Source: Ovis canadensis (taxonomy: Eukaryota > Chordata > Mammalia > Artiodactyla > Bovidae). Taken from it: 64,000 nucleotides of DNA. The stretch lies in assembly GCF_042477335.2 (NCBI RefSeq), contig NC_091246.1, positions 180,479,001 to 180,543,000 of the forward strand, read 5' to 3'. Made by a program: the position numbers and the translations under genes. The notes beneath the pieces were generated by a model. That model did no database searches, was not told the DNA's origin, and saw only the letters and a list, made by a program, of their open reading frames with translations. Shown piece after piece: positions 21,655 to 38,488 of the stretch. The stretch's first letter is position 1. Each line of letters starts with the position of its first letter.

Positions 21655-22005
21655 TTGTGTTGCTGGAGAAGACTCTTGAGAGTCCCTTGGACTGCAAGGA
21701 GATCAAACCAGTCAATCCTAAAGGAAATCAATCCTGAATATTCATTGGAAGGTCTGATGCTGAAGCTCCAGTACCTTGGCCACCAGATGTGAAGAGATGC
21801 ATTGGAAAAGACCCTGATGCTGGGAAAGATTGAAGGTAGGAGAAGGGGATGACAGAGGACAGGATGGTTGGATGGCATTACTGACTCAATGGACATGAGT
21901 TTGAGCAAACTCGGGGAGATGGTGAAGGACAGGAAAAGCCTGGCGTGCTGCAATCTATGGGGTCACCAAGAGTCGGACGCAACTTAGCAACTCAACAACA
22001 GTCAT
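21655..22005 (+). mobile_element. BovB LINE 3' fragment
   Basis: Begins AATTGTGTTGCTGGAGAAG and runs to GCAACTTAGCAACTCAACAAC. It covers almost the same terminal segment as the inverted copy at 20343-20755. Confidence 0.92.
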
Positions 22006-22509
22006 GAGTTCACTTTGGAACTTCCAGCCCAGCTCAGCTGAGTGCAGCTGATACCAGGTGGAGAAGAGCCAAGCTGTCCTTTTTAAGCCTTGCCCAAATT
22101 CCTGACACACAGGATTAGTGCTGTAAACCACTAAATGTGGGTGGTCTGTTAAGCAGCAAGAAAGAATTGAAAATGTGCCTTTTTGGGGGGTGGGGGGTAA
22201 TGTAGCTAATGATTTGTCTATTTCAAAGATTCTCTCTCCCCCTGCAAAGAACCAACATCTTTAGTTTTCTGATTAGAAGTTCCTGCAGTCTCTTCCTTAC
22301 ACTCCTCCAATATTCTTATGTTGGTGAAATCAAACCCGGAGTGGAGACACGAAAGGGGAAAAGTGATGAACAAATATGCAAACCACAACCTGAGCGCATG
22401 TGGCCATGGGGGAATAAGTAGCACCTGTATCTCATCTGTTTCTTGGGCTGGTGAGGGCTACCAGCTGAATGGATGAGTCTCTGGTTCTTTTTTTAGCATC
22501 AGCTCATAA

Positions 22510-22722
22510 AGGCTTGGGCTTCCCTGGTGGTTCAGAGGGTAAAGCGTCTGCCTACAACGCGGGAGACCTGGGTTCGATCCCTAAGTCAGTAAGATCCCCT
22601 GGAGAAGGAAATGGCAACCCACTCCAGTACTCTTGCCTGGAAAATCCCATGGATGGAGAAGTCTGGTAGGCTACAGTTCATGGGGTCGCAAAGAGTCGGA
22701 CATGACTGAGCACCTTCACTTC
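22510..22722 (+). mobile_element. Bov-tA SINE
   Basis: The tRNA-like head GGGCTTCCCTGGTGGTTCAG with B box GGTTCGATCCC is followed by a BovA unit ending GGACATGACTGAGCACC. TCATAAAGGCTTG at about 22504-22516 recurs at about 22722-22734 as the target-site duplication. Confidence 0.94.
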
Positions 22723-22734
22723 ATAAAGGCTTGA

Positions 22735-24005
22735 AGATTTCCAAGCAACACGGGACCAGTTTTGACTCCTGCCACCATCATGCGTGCACACTGGTTACTA
22801 GAAGAGTCTGGAATTAGTGCTCTCCATCTCTGAAGGCAACACACAATATACTATGCAGGCAGGAGACCGGGTCAGTGGGGCCCTGGGCACCTTCACACAG
22901 GCCCTTGGTTGCCCTCTGCTGGACTTAACATTTTTTTCGGAGCACGCAACTCTGCTTCCTGCAGTAGCTGATTGCCTCTTCCCAAGCTATTCTGGCACTT
23001 GTGGGCTCTACTGAGACCTGTAGGTTTCTGCACTATTCACAGGCCATAGGTCCCTCCCTGGTGGGATCAAAAAACCCAATTTCTTAGTGTGGGGGAAGAC
23101 TTCAGATACCTACTTTGTTAGTCCAGGTGACAAGCTAATTCTTTTAAATTACTGTTGGCAAACACACTTTGTACTCCAGATTCACAAGCTTAAAACCTGT
23201 AAGCCTTTACTCAGCTTCTAATACATAAGGTAGCAGAAGGGCCCACAAAGTTATCAGATGCCGTCCATCATTCCCAAAGGGGCTGCTGGAGCTGCTAATA
23301 TTGATACAGATAAGAATAACTCATCTTATTGGTAAAAGTACTGTCTGCCCCTAAATCTGGGAAAATCCACAGACAGGACTGTGGATTCCTGTCCACAGGA
23401 AGCTGTCCTTAGGACAGTTTAAAGTCTGGACCAAATCACATCTTTAAATGCCTCCTTTGATGGTTCCTCCTCCCAGCATTTTTCTACAGATGAAATTAAG
23501 ATTCTAGATCAAAAAGAACAGGAGAATATAGTCGAGGGAATGCATGTGTATTTTTGTAATGTATATGTGGGGGTGGCAATTTGGATATATATATTTTTAA
23601 AAGCATATGAGGATTTAATACATCCAAGTATATTTAAAAAAATCTAAAGAAGCAAGTATTATGCTTGTGAAAAGAATTTAGTATCTTTGGACACAATTGA
23701 GAATGATTATGAAAATTATGTGCTATTTGCCCTTATATTGGAAAAGGTGTTCAATTAGTTGACTCTCATCAACAAGTCACTTAAAATATGTTCACATTAA
23801 AGTTTCAAGGCCAATTTTAAAGCTAATCATTACAGTTGTTTTTTAACGGCAGGCTTCTTGGTTTCAGGGACCTGTGACTGTCTGGGGACAGGGGTGGGGA
23901 GATGATGGTGGTGAAGGTTCAGAGCTGACTTCACAACAGCTTCAGCTCTGCCTTCCTCTGAGCAGTCTTCAACTCCCAGAAACCAAGAAAATCAAGTGTC
24001 TAGAG
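22735..24005. other. Intergenic, nothing recognised
   Basis: No reading frame, RNA gene or nameable repeat stands out. The frame at 22817-23014 has no family resemblance that I can see. Confidence 0.5.
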
Positions 24006-24009
24006 CAAA

Positions 24010-24235
24010 ACTTTAGATTTAATGTACAGCATGGTGACCTCAGTCATTAATACTGTTTTGTATATTTAAAAGTTGCTAAACAGATCTTAGAAATTCTCAT
24101 CACAAGAAAAAAATTATAACTGTGATGAATGTTAACTAGACTTACTGCGATTAACATCTTGCAATATATATAAATATCAGATTGTTATGTCGTATGTCTA
24201 AAATGAATGTCAATTATATCTCAATTAAAATAACC
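24010..24235 (+). mobile_element. L1M-type 3' UTR fragment
   Basis: ACAGCATGGTGACCTCAGTC, AAATTCTCATCACAAGAAAA, GATGAATGTTAACTAGACTT and GTCAATTATATCTCAATTAA follow an old L1M 3' UTR (recalled consensus). Confidence 0.8.
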
Positions 24236-25177
24236 CCTCACTTTACCAGGATTTCTACAGCAAAAGTTAAGATAGAATATTCAGAGAACTGAAATAAATC
24301 ACAGGATTGTAGTTTTGTCTCCACCTCCATGATTAAATAATTCCTGCTGCAGTGTTGGCCCTAATTATGTATCCTCTCCATCTGTGACATTCTACAGTCA
24401 AGAATTTAAAAATTCAACAGTCCTTGGAAGTGAGTGATTTCCACAGCGCTCCTTCCTACTTCCTTCTCTGTGTCTGGCTCCTTAATCTGACTTGGTTGAG
24501 AGGCAGCTCCCACTTCTGCTTTCAGGAGCGCAATATCCATAGTCGCAACACACCAGCTTGTGTGTGCGCAGGGGGCGGTGGATTTGGGATTCCCTGGGAC
24601 AAAGTAGGGCTTTGCAGATGCTCTAGAGGGAGAGAACATCTGCCCCAGAGTCTGGTAACACCTATTGCTCTTGAGCTGCAAAAAGTAAACCCCTAGTCTG
24701 GGCTGGAAGCCAGCCAGGCTCCAGGCAACCTGCAGATGGCAGAATCCCCTTCCCGTCACCCCATTTTGGGTTTCGTAGCAGTTTGATTCTGCTGGGCTGA
24801 CAAGTGGGGAAAGCTTTCTATAAAGAACTTGAGCTAAACTGGACAACTGGGTGCTCAAAACATCAGCTAAAACCACAAATTCTTTATCTGTAAATGATCA
24901 TAATGTTGTTTTCAGCTGTCTCACTATATATTCATTCATACTCACAATTGTCTACAACTGACTGGTATTAACTTATGAAAGGACAAAATGACATGAGTCA
25001 TACCCACAAAAAACACTCCCACAGAGAAACTGATGCTTTGTAGACTATTTGTAAAGTGAGGGGATTTAATGTCTTTCATCTTCCCCAAGTCTGAAAATGA
25101 AATCTTCAAGATAGGTTAAGTCTTCAGGACTGACTCTCATTTAAAAACGTGATTTTCACTTACAAAAGACAAAGTGG
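24236..25177. other. Intergenic region downstream of R3HDM1
   Basis: A minus-strand frame of 156 codons (24406-24876) lies here, but it shows no domain, no codon pattern and no transcript context that I can recognise. I regard it as chance. Nothing else is seen. Confidence 0.45.
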
Positions 25178-26170
25178 GTATATATTTGTAAACATTTATT
25201 CTTTTGAACTGAAAAAGGCTTGCATCAGCACACATTGTACAGCCTTGCAAATTGAAAAAAAGGTTCCTTGTTCATAAGTGCAATGAATCTTTGATGTCCA
25301 GTGATCCGCTGCAAACAATGAAAACACATTTTAAACCACTTAAGAAGTTTCCAGCACTCATCAAATGCATTTCCTCAGGTGACCAAAAAAAAAAAAAAGA
25401 AAAAAAAATCCACAAGTAAGGGAATGCAAGTAAGTGGCATTTAGTTATCAGAGGGACACTTTAAAAAAAAAAAGTGGAAGTATTTTCCTGCCTAGAATGA
25501 TTCCTATTCCCCTTTGAATCTAAGTGGTTTGATTAAGAAGTGTTAAGAACATAATTTACTTGACAGTGTTCATATGACCTAAGTGAATAAGGAAAGGACC
25601 CTATGAGGGAATTCTTTATTTTCTGGAAATTGTTTGTGTTTAGAGATACAGGGGAAGAGTAATCTTTTGTTTGTGAGCTCTCCTTAGTAACCTACTGGGC
25701 CCCCCAAAAGACAGCATGTAGTTTTAACTTGGCTACTCCACGCCTGCATTCTTATTCCCCCAAATTCTATGTCGGGTCACACTGTGCTGGCTGCAAAATA
25801 GAAATACAGGTTGCAACTGGTGGTACTCATTTTGAAGAATAATTTGCTGTACAATAGAGCTTTGGATCTGATACAAGAATTCAGAAATATAAAACAAAAT
25901 AACTATAAAAGTTAGGAGGCATTTGAACAGCATTTCCTCAGAAAAAGCTGCTAACTCTGTATCATTCTGATGTGGATTCCTACAGTCATTTGGGGTGAAA
26001 TGTGTGTTTTTCCCCTCTTTGCTGGATCACCGGCCTGTCTTCAGAAGTTGTAACGCCATGAACACACATCCTAGGAGTCTCTATCATGTTAACAGAAGCT
26101 CCCGATACCAAGCCAGTTAAAGATGGGTGACGATGGGGGGATCACAAAGGCCAAGGGTCTGAGGTGGCTG
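25178..26170 (-). other. R3HDM1: R3HDM1 3' UTR (probable)
   Basis: The sequence after the R3HDM1 stop codon continues without a recognisable transposon to an AATAAA on the minus strand at 25200-25195, so cleavage would fall at about 25175-25185. A second AATAAA at 25620-25615 could give a shorter form. A-rich tracts at 25386-25410 and 25464-25474 lie inside. The length is inferred from these signals alone. Confidence 0.65.
25195..25200 (-). terminator. R3HDM1: R3HDM1 poly(A) signal candidate
   Basis: TTTATT on the plus strand is AATAAA on the gene strand, followed on the gene strand by TGTTTAC and a T-rich stretch. The alternative signal is at 25615-25620. Confidence 0.55.
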
Positions 26171-27417
<1,247 letters not shown>

Positions 27418-27502
27418 CTGCTTCTCCTGCACCCAGGTCGGTGGATGCAGCTTTTTTGGCTTGTTTCCTTCCTCGGCTGCCATGCCTGTTGCCAGATTGA
27501 CC
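27418..27502 (-). CDS. R3HDM1: R3HDM1 penultimate coding exon
   Basis: An 85-bp exon coding for GQSGNRHGSRGRKQAKKAAS then TDLGAGEA, a basic linker shared with R3HDM2 just ahead of the conserved C-terminal domain. The cluster of Arg and Lys is typical of a flexible RNA- or nuclear-import-type segment, but no function is assigned. The acceptor TTTTCAG|GGTCAA at 27503/27502 begins in phase 0. The donor GAAGCAG|GTGTGT at 27418/27417 leaves one base (phase 1), completed by TT of the last exon to give GTT (Val). Frame continuity with both neighbours supports the call. Confidence 0.94.
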
Positions 27503-29466
<1,964 letters not shown>

Positions 29467-29492
29467 TTATATCAAGAAAACAGGTCAACATT

Positions 29493-29637
29493 TTAGTCAG
29501 GGTTTTTGAAGGGTTCCTTTTGGACAGAAATTTTTATTCTTTCTGATTACAAATATGTACACATTAGTCAGGGTTTCTGAAGGGTTCCTTTTGGACAGAA
29601 ATTTTTATTCTTTCTGATTACAAATATGTACACATTA
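29493..29637. repeat. 71-bp tandem duplication
   Basis: A 71-bp unit starting TTAGTCAGGGTTT and ending AATATGTACACA occurs twice in direct tandem, with one difference (TTTTTG against TTTCTG). The near identity points to a recent origin. It starts about 30 bp from the acceptor of the exon at 29316-29460, on its intron side. Confidence 0.92.
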
Positions 29638-29929
29638 CATTATAATAGGTGCTTGTTATTTAAGAAATTAAAACAGTACAGAAATTTATAATTTCCAATT
29701 CCCAAGGATAAACACTAGTAACACTGTTTCTATGCATATGTACCCCTATATCTGCTTTACAAAAATGGAAACAGACTATGCATCCTATTTTTGAATTTTA
29801 CTTTTGTACTTTTAAAATAGTATTGTAGATACTTTTCCATTAGAAAATATACACTATACACCATACTGGTAGAATTTTCCTAGCTTTTAAAATTGTCCAT
29901 GTACTTAGCTGAGAGTTTTCTCCTCTAGT

Positions 29930-30560
29930 ATGGCTTCATATCACTGTTTAGTATTGTACTTTCACTTCCCTCTGCAGTGGCTTCTTTGAGAATTTCTGGT
30001 AGGGCAGGTCTCAAATTCTGTTTATCTAGAAACTTTTAATTTCTCCCTCACTTCTAAAGAACAGTTTTACTAGATATAAAATTCTTGGTTGACAGTTGTT
30101 TATTTTTTTTAAAGTTTAGCACTTTGAATATATTTATTCACTTTTTGCCCCAAAATGTCTTTTGATTGGTATTCAAGGAAGATCCCCATACATTGCATCT
30201 GATTGTTAGAATTCTTGAGGTACCTATAAACTGTTTTTTATTTTCTTCCTGTATTTTCTGTAAAGTAATAGCTAGACTCAGAGAGGTTTGATTAGATTCA
30301 GGTACTATTTTCTTTGGCCGCCCAGGCACAGCTTATGGATTCCTTAGTTTCTTGATCAGAGATGGAACCTGGGCCCACTTTAATTGATGCTACAATCGAT
30401 CAGTTGCTTCAAGTGTTGTCTGCCTAATCTACCTATTTGAAAGCTTCTCATAAAACTTTTCCTGTTGTTTTTGATGTTTTTTTGTTCGTTACTTTAATAG
30501 GATTCCAAAATATCGCTTTTAAAATTCTATCAGTGTTTTTAGATTAATTGATTGCATTTC
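29930..30560 (-). mobile_element. L1M fragment, antisense
   Basis: TTTCTGGTAGGGCAGGTCTC, ATATAAAATTCTTGGTTGAC and TTAGCACTTTGAATATATTT on the plus strand match the reverse of a well-known old L1 segment. A SINE piece at 30310-30390 interrupts it. Confidence 0.65.
30310..30390 (-). mobile_element. Partial tRNA-type SINE, antisense
   Basis: TTTCTTTGGCCGCCCAGGCA and TCAGAGATGGAACCTGGGCC keep the A-rich side and part of the B box; the head is missing. Confidence 0.6.
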
Positions 30561-30863
30561 TTCTATGATGAAGAGCCTTCCCTCATCAACATTCTGGTTA
30601 CAGTAAAATGCAGTTCATATGGGAAAGGCAAGATAGCAACTTAATTCATTTTCTTTAATAAAATTCAGATCTAGTTTATCTTCTTAATTTCTAAATTAAA
30701 AAAATGTTTAATTATCCAAACATTGGGAAACAGTATTTAAATTATCTGGCTATAGAGAATGTCCAAACTTCTTTACTAATCTGTTTGAAAAGATTTTAAA
30801 TTCAGCATCAATCTTATAGGTTGGTCAACCTTATGTGACTAAGTGTTGAAAGTTTTAAAATTA

Positions 30864-33230
<2,367 letters not shown>

Positions 33231-33471
33231 TTAGTACAAGTCAAATTAACTCTTATAAATTGTGAGTTTTATGTAATTACTTTTTGAATAAAAATCACTG
33301 TTTTTATAACACATATTAAAAAAAAACCTGCTGATTTTATTGCTCTCATTCTTTAAAACTTATTCTAAATAGGGTTTTTGTACTGTTCAAGTAATTATTT
33401 TAAAAAGAAAAAACTCACTAATTTTACAAAATAAAGAAGTACTTTATTTGAATCTCTCTAAGCTATATTTT

Positions 33472-33742
33472 GGAGAAGGCAATGGCACCCCACTCCAGCA
33501 CTCTTGCCTGGAAAATCCCATGGACGGAGGAGCCTGGTAGGCCGCAGTCCATGGGGTCACTAAGAGTCGGACACGACTGAGTGACTTCACTTTCACTTTT
33601 CACTTTCATGCATTGGAGAAGGAAACGGCAACCCACTCCAGTGTTCTTGCCTGGAGAATCCAGGGATGGGGGAGCCTCATGGGCTGCCATCTATGGGGTC
33701 GCACAGAGTCGGACACGACTGAGGCGACTTAGCAGCAGTAGC
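33472..33742 (+). mobile_element. BOV-A2 SINE
   Basis: Full dimer from GGAGAAGGCAATGGCACCCC to CGACTTAGCAGCAGTAGCAG. AAGCTATATTTT on both sides (about 33461-33472 and 33745-33756) is the target-site duplication. Low divergence suggests a young insertion. Confidence 0.95.
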
Positions 33743-34967
33743 AGCAAGCTATATTTTAGAAAAGAAAATATGCAGTTGGACAATGATGAGACAGAAAAAA
33801 GATTTTATTCCTTAAAAAATGTAATATATAAGGAATAAAATAAACACTAGAACATGATTCTGACATTCTAATATAAATACTGACAAAAATAAGAGGCTGT
33901 TATTGTAAAATGTCTTTAAGGTTTCCCCTGTTTAACAATTTTTCAGGAAAAAAGTGAAACTCAAAGAGCAATACTGTGAATTCTGAGAATTCTGAAGTAA
34001 CTGGAAACTATCTTCATTTACTATAAAACCCTGTTACCATCCTTTTTTCATCGTTTAAGTCAACTTTCTTTACATAGTATTTTATTTCTTAATATAGCTT
34101 TAATCACTTTCTGCACTTACATCTCACATAACTGCATCAAAAATACACATTCGAGCCAACGATTGAATTACAAAGAATACAGGGAGACAGGTTAACACCA
34201 TGATGACACAATCAGTCAGATTCAGGCTCTGGGACACTCTACAAGACAAGTGTATGAAAACATAGGCAGTACTCTAAAACAAAGACCAATTGGGTATTTG
34301 ATATAATTAAGAAATTAACTGTTAATTTTTTTAGAATGTGAAATAGTACTCAAGCTAGGTAGGTTAAAAAAAACCTTTTAGAGATACCTATAATGAAATA
34401 CTCATAAATGAAATAATACAATACTTCGGTCTATTTTAAAATAACATGAGAGGAGGATGAAGTAGAAGTTTAAATGAAAACAGATTAGTTATTATTAATA
34501 AATGCAGAAACTAAGTGATGGTACATGGGGGCTTCAGTGCACTTCTATTTACATTAATGTATATTTTAAAATGTCTGTAATGAAAAGTTTATAAATGATT
34601 CTCTAACTCAGGCTGACAATTCTCCAACTAATAATAACATGTAAAGTTTTACTGTTTTCTGTGGCAGTAACTCAGTGTAGTTCAATAACAGTAAGAAAGG
34701 AATGCAAAGGGACGAATTCACAAAAAGTGATTTTGGGCCATATGACAAATTGGAAAAGTAGTACTTTCTAAAACTGATGTTAATTATGATCAGAATGTGT
34801 TATGAGTACTAGCCACCTGTAGAAATAATACAGCTCAGGCATAGTTTGTAAAATGTACAGTGACTGGGTCGAACAGAAAGCTACACCACAGGATAGAAGG
34901 ACTTTAGGTTCTTCTTCCATCACTGGGATGAAAATCCAATAGGATCTTAACTATGTTAAAACTACAT

Positions 34968-35280
34968 GAAAGTGAAAGTCGCTCAGTCATCTCTGACTCT
35001 TTGCAACCCTGTGGACTATACAGGTCAGGGAATTCTCTGGGCCAGAATACTGGAGTGGGTAGCCTTTCCCTTCTCCAGGGGGTCTTCCCCACCCAGGGAT
35101 CGTACCAAGGTCTCCCGCACTGCAGGCAGATTCTTTACCAGCTAAGCCACAAGGGAAGCCCAGCAATACTGGAGTGCGTAGCCTAACCCTTCTCCAGCAG
35201 AGCTTCCCCATGCAGGAATTGAACTGGGGCCTCCCGCATTACAGGCGGATTCTTTACCAACTGAGCTATCAGGGAAGTGC
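34968..35280 (-). mobile_element. Composite Bov-tA SINE with two tRNA-like heads
   Basis: The plus strand shows a BovA unit, a tRNA-like head (GAGCTAAGCC region near 35137-35161), then a second short BovA piece and a second tRNA-like head (ACTGAGCTATCAGGGAAG). A single duplication TAAAACTACAT flanks the whole (34957-34967 and 35281-35291). It therefore inserted as one unit or gained the second part afterwards. Confidence 0.88.
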
Positions 35281-37629
35281 TAAAACTACATACAATGAGA
35301 AGAAAGATTGAGAGAATGTGATATGAATATGACAACAGAAGTCACCTTAGGGTTGTAGATATATCTGCTGATTCCTGATACTTTATACTTGCTTTTGCAT
35401 TTTCCAAAAACATGCATGCATTTTATAATCACTAAAAATACCCTATGAAAACTGCTTGAAAGGTTCTACTTTTAAATGTTGTATTAGGGATTTAGTATCA
35501 ATTAATAATCTGAATCTTCTTCAGATGTTGCAGTATGGCCTGTGATCTTCTGAAATATAAACCACCTTCGATTCATCTGAAGGACAGACTTCAGTCAGGT
35601 TTGCTCTCTCTGGAAGAAATATTAGCTTTCTGCCATAAAAGCGTTTTGCAATTCAAAGTGATTTCTACTTTATTTATTTTTTATGAAGCGGGTGTCTATT
35701 TAGGACAATATAAATAAACCCTCAACCAATTTGAATTTGACCAAACTAATATGCTCAATTAATGAAAATGAATGTCAAGTAAAACTTCTGTTGTCCAATA
35801 TCTGGAGTTTTCCCTTAAATGCAAATGGTTGATTTTTTTAGGTTTTCTGGTTAAATGCTTCTATTCCTAGATGTATTTCATTTATAGCTCACCTATTTTC
35901 AATCTGAAACAGTGGAGAAAACAAAACTATGCAGACTAAAAAACAGAGAAAATATTAATATTTCAGAGACAAAACAAAAAGGTGTCAGGACATCTAGGAT
36001 AAGATTGTTGCTTTCACTGAGAACTGAATCTACTTTGTATCCTGGCAGCTAAGACAAACTGTTGAATCCAGAGAATTATAAGACTCTGCCAGGATGATAA
36101 AGGAAGCAAGTATGTAAGCTTTTGGCAGGTGCTGGATTATAGACATATCATAATTGCATTCTATGATGAATTTAAAGCAAGTAGTTAATTATAGAGGAAT
36201 GTAGTCCTTTGACAGAAGATATGAAACACCGTCCATATTTTACTGGGTAACTGAGAGGATAAAAGGGAAATCTTGCCCAAAGAGAGGATTACTTCCCTTT
36301 AAAAAATAGACGGGATGCAGAAGTACTCGCAGTAAGGGCTAATGTTTTCCTTAAAAACAAACTTGTAGTTTTCAAGTACTTGAATGAGACCAGAGGGTCT
36401 GCACTGCATACTTTACATAAAAGATGCCTTTGATTTGAGAAATTTACAGGCAGCTATTATCAAACACAATCAAACACAAAGATATCTATAGTGCTTCTGG
36501 TGAATGACTGAGTTTGATATGGGCCATGTTCTCACCAACCCACTAGTATAAACTGGTTCTCATCAAGCACCTATGTTAGTGGACCTATGGATATATCACT
36601 TTACTAGCTCACTGATGTGGCAGAAAACATTCACCAAACAGTAATTTTAGTTTTAGTACAGCTGGTCCTAAGGTGCTCTTTTTGAGAATACCTTAGCTAC
36701 TTATTAAGTCTGTTCCTACTGTGAGACCGTAACATTGCCACTGGCACTCAGGAAGATGCTTGTACATCTGCTGTGTGATATAGCTGGAGAAGAGGCATCC
36801 CATTTCTCAAACAGCTTCATAAAATCTTTTAAAATAATTTCAAAAGATAGGAGGCCAAATAATACAATTTCTTATTTTTTGAACCAAATTTCACCTATTA
36901 GAGAGTGACTTCTGGCACAACAGCTTGAGTTTACTCATCTTATCTCCCCACTGAGACTGGAGAAAGCTATTATAGGTGATAGAAATGATCCTAAGGATGA
37001 AAAGTAAAATAGAAAACATCTATTCAAGAACATCTATGAAAAGCTGGTAAGAAAGATGAGTTTGGTATTTGAAACAATATCACTCCCTCCTGCTTCTCTC
37101 AGTGAAAACAGCCTACTCAAGACCACTGCAGCAAAGAACACAGAGCTCCCTCTCCCCACAACACCCAGAGGGAGGTTTCTTCCTAAGAGTGGTATGTCAG
37201 CTTTCTCATCCTGCTCCCAGGTACCTGCTGCTGAAGCTAAATCCTGAGTGAATGAAGGTGAGAGACGGGAACTCCTTTTCCTTCACAATCCATGTATAGG
37301 ACAGAGGATCTACTGTGGGTGTGGTGTGCTGAGAATACTGGGGTTCTGGTCAGATTACCCTTGCCCCATCTCATGAAGTGGTGATTTCATGCCAGTGATC
37401 CTAGGCTGTGGTCTCCTCACCCTCCACCAAGTGATCAGCTTATAGGGTTGGGTATTATCTCAAGAAAAGCTAGTAACTGTCCACACCCCCAGCTTCTGAG
37501 CCCTGGCTCAGAGATTTCTGGGGAGAAAACAGGGGTCATAAAACAGATAGCATCTGTTTTCTCAAAAGAATGGTCTTCAATTGTAACAGAGAGGGAAGAC
37601 GTTCACGCCTATAGGTGCTTTCAAGAACA

Positions 37630-37755
37630 GCGAAAAGTGAAAGTTGCTCAGTCTTGTCTGACTCTTTGTGATCCCATGGACTCCTGCCTGCCAGGCTCCT
37701 CTGTCCATGGAATTCTCCAGACAAGAATACTGGAGTGGGTAGTTGTTCCCTTCAA
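37630..37755 (-). mobile_element. Truncated Bov-tA/BovA SINE, antisense
   Basis: AGTTGCTCAGTCTTGTCTGA to GAATACTGGAGTGGGTAG shows only the BovA part. TTCAAGAACAG at about 37620-37630 and 37752-37762 is the target-site duplication, so the copy was truncated on arrival. Confidence 0.88.
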
Positions 37756-38488
37756 GAACAGGAGTGGGTGTGATAAAGACAACTGGGAGGAGATATAAAA
37801 TTCAGGCTAAATTGTAGGCCTGCTAGTTCATAGGAAGGAAATAGGCAAAAATACAGCAGGAATGATCCTTTCTTAGGGCAGAATAAAAACCAAATATTAA
37901 CTACAAAAACTTTTGCTTCAAAGGAGCCAGATTTTGACTGAATTACTTTGTAGAGCAATCTGTGAGTCAGAGCATTCAACTGGAAGCAACAGAGTAGTCA
38001 GCTGGCAGTTAGTGGATATTGTCAAGGAAAAAGAGAAACAGAGTCCTAGCAAAACCACTGTGATTCTAGGATGACTTGTGAGAATACCCAAAGTAGCTTT
38101 CCCTGCTTGAGGAACAACATCAGAGGCTGAACATTTGGTGTGCTGGGAAGCTTAAATAGACTTCACTAAAGTAATCCAGTCAGTCAATGAACAAATTAAC
38201 AAGTAAACAGCAATAACCAGACTGGCTACATTATTTAAGATATCCAATTAAAAAAATTACAAGGTATGCAAATAAACTGGAAAGTGTAACCCCTTCTTTG
38301 GACACAAGCAGGGAACAGAAACTGCCTAAGAGAAAGACTTTTCACATTTATCAGAAAGACCACAGTATAGCCATTATAGACATGTTCACAGAAACAAAGG
38401 AAATCATGATTAAGGAAGTAAAGATGGAATGGTGACAAGGCTGCATTAACAAATAAAGAATATTAATAAAAGAGAGAGAAATTATATT

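Noticed and set aside
24406..24876. Minus-strand frame of 156 codons
   Set aside because: Longest unexplained frame outside repeats, but with no recognisable domain, Kozak context or neighbouring splice signals that I could support. Probably chance in a moderately GC-rich stretch.
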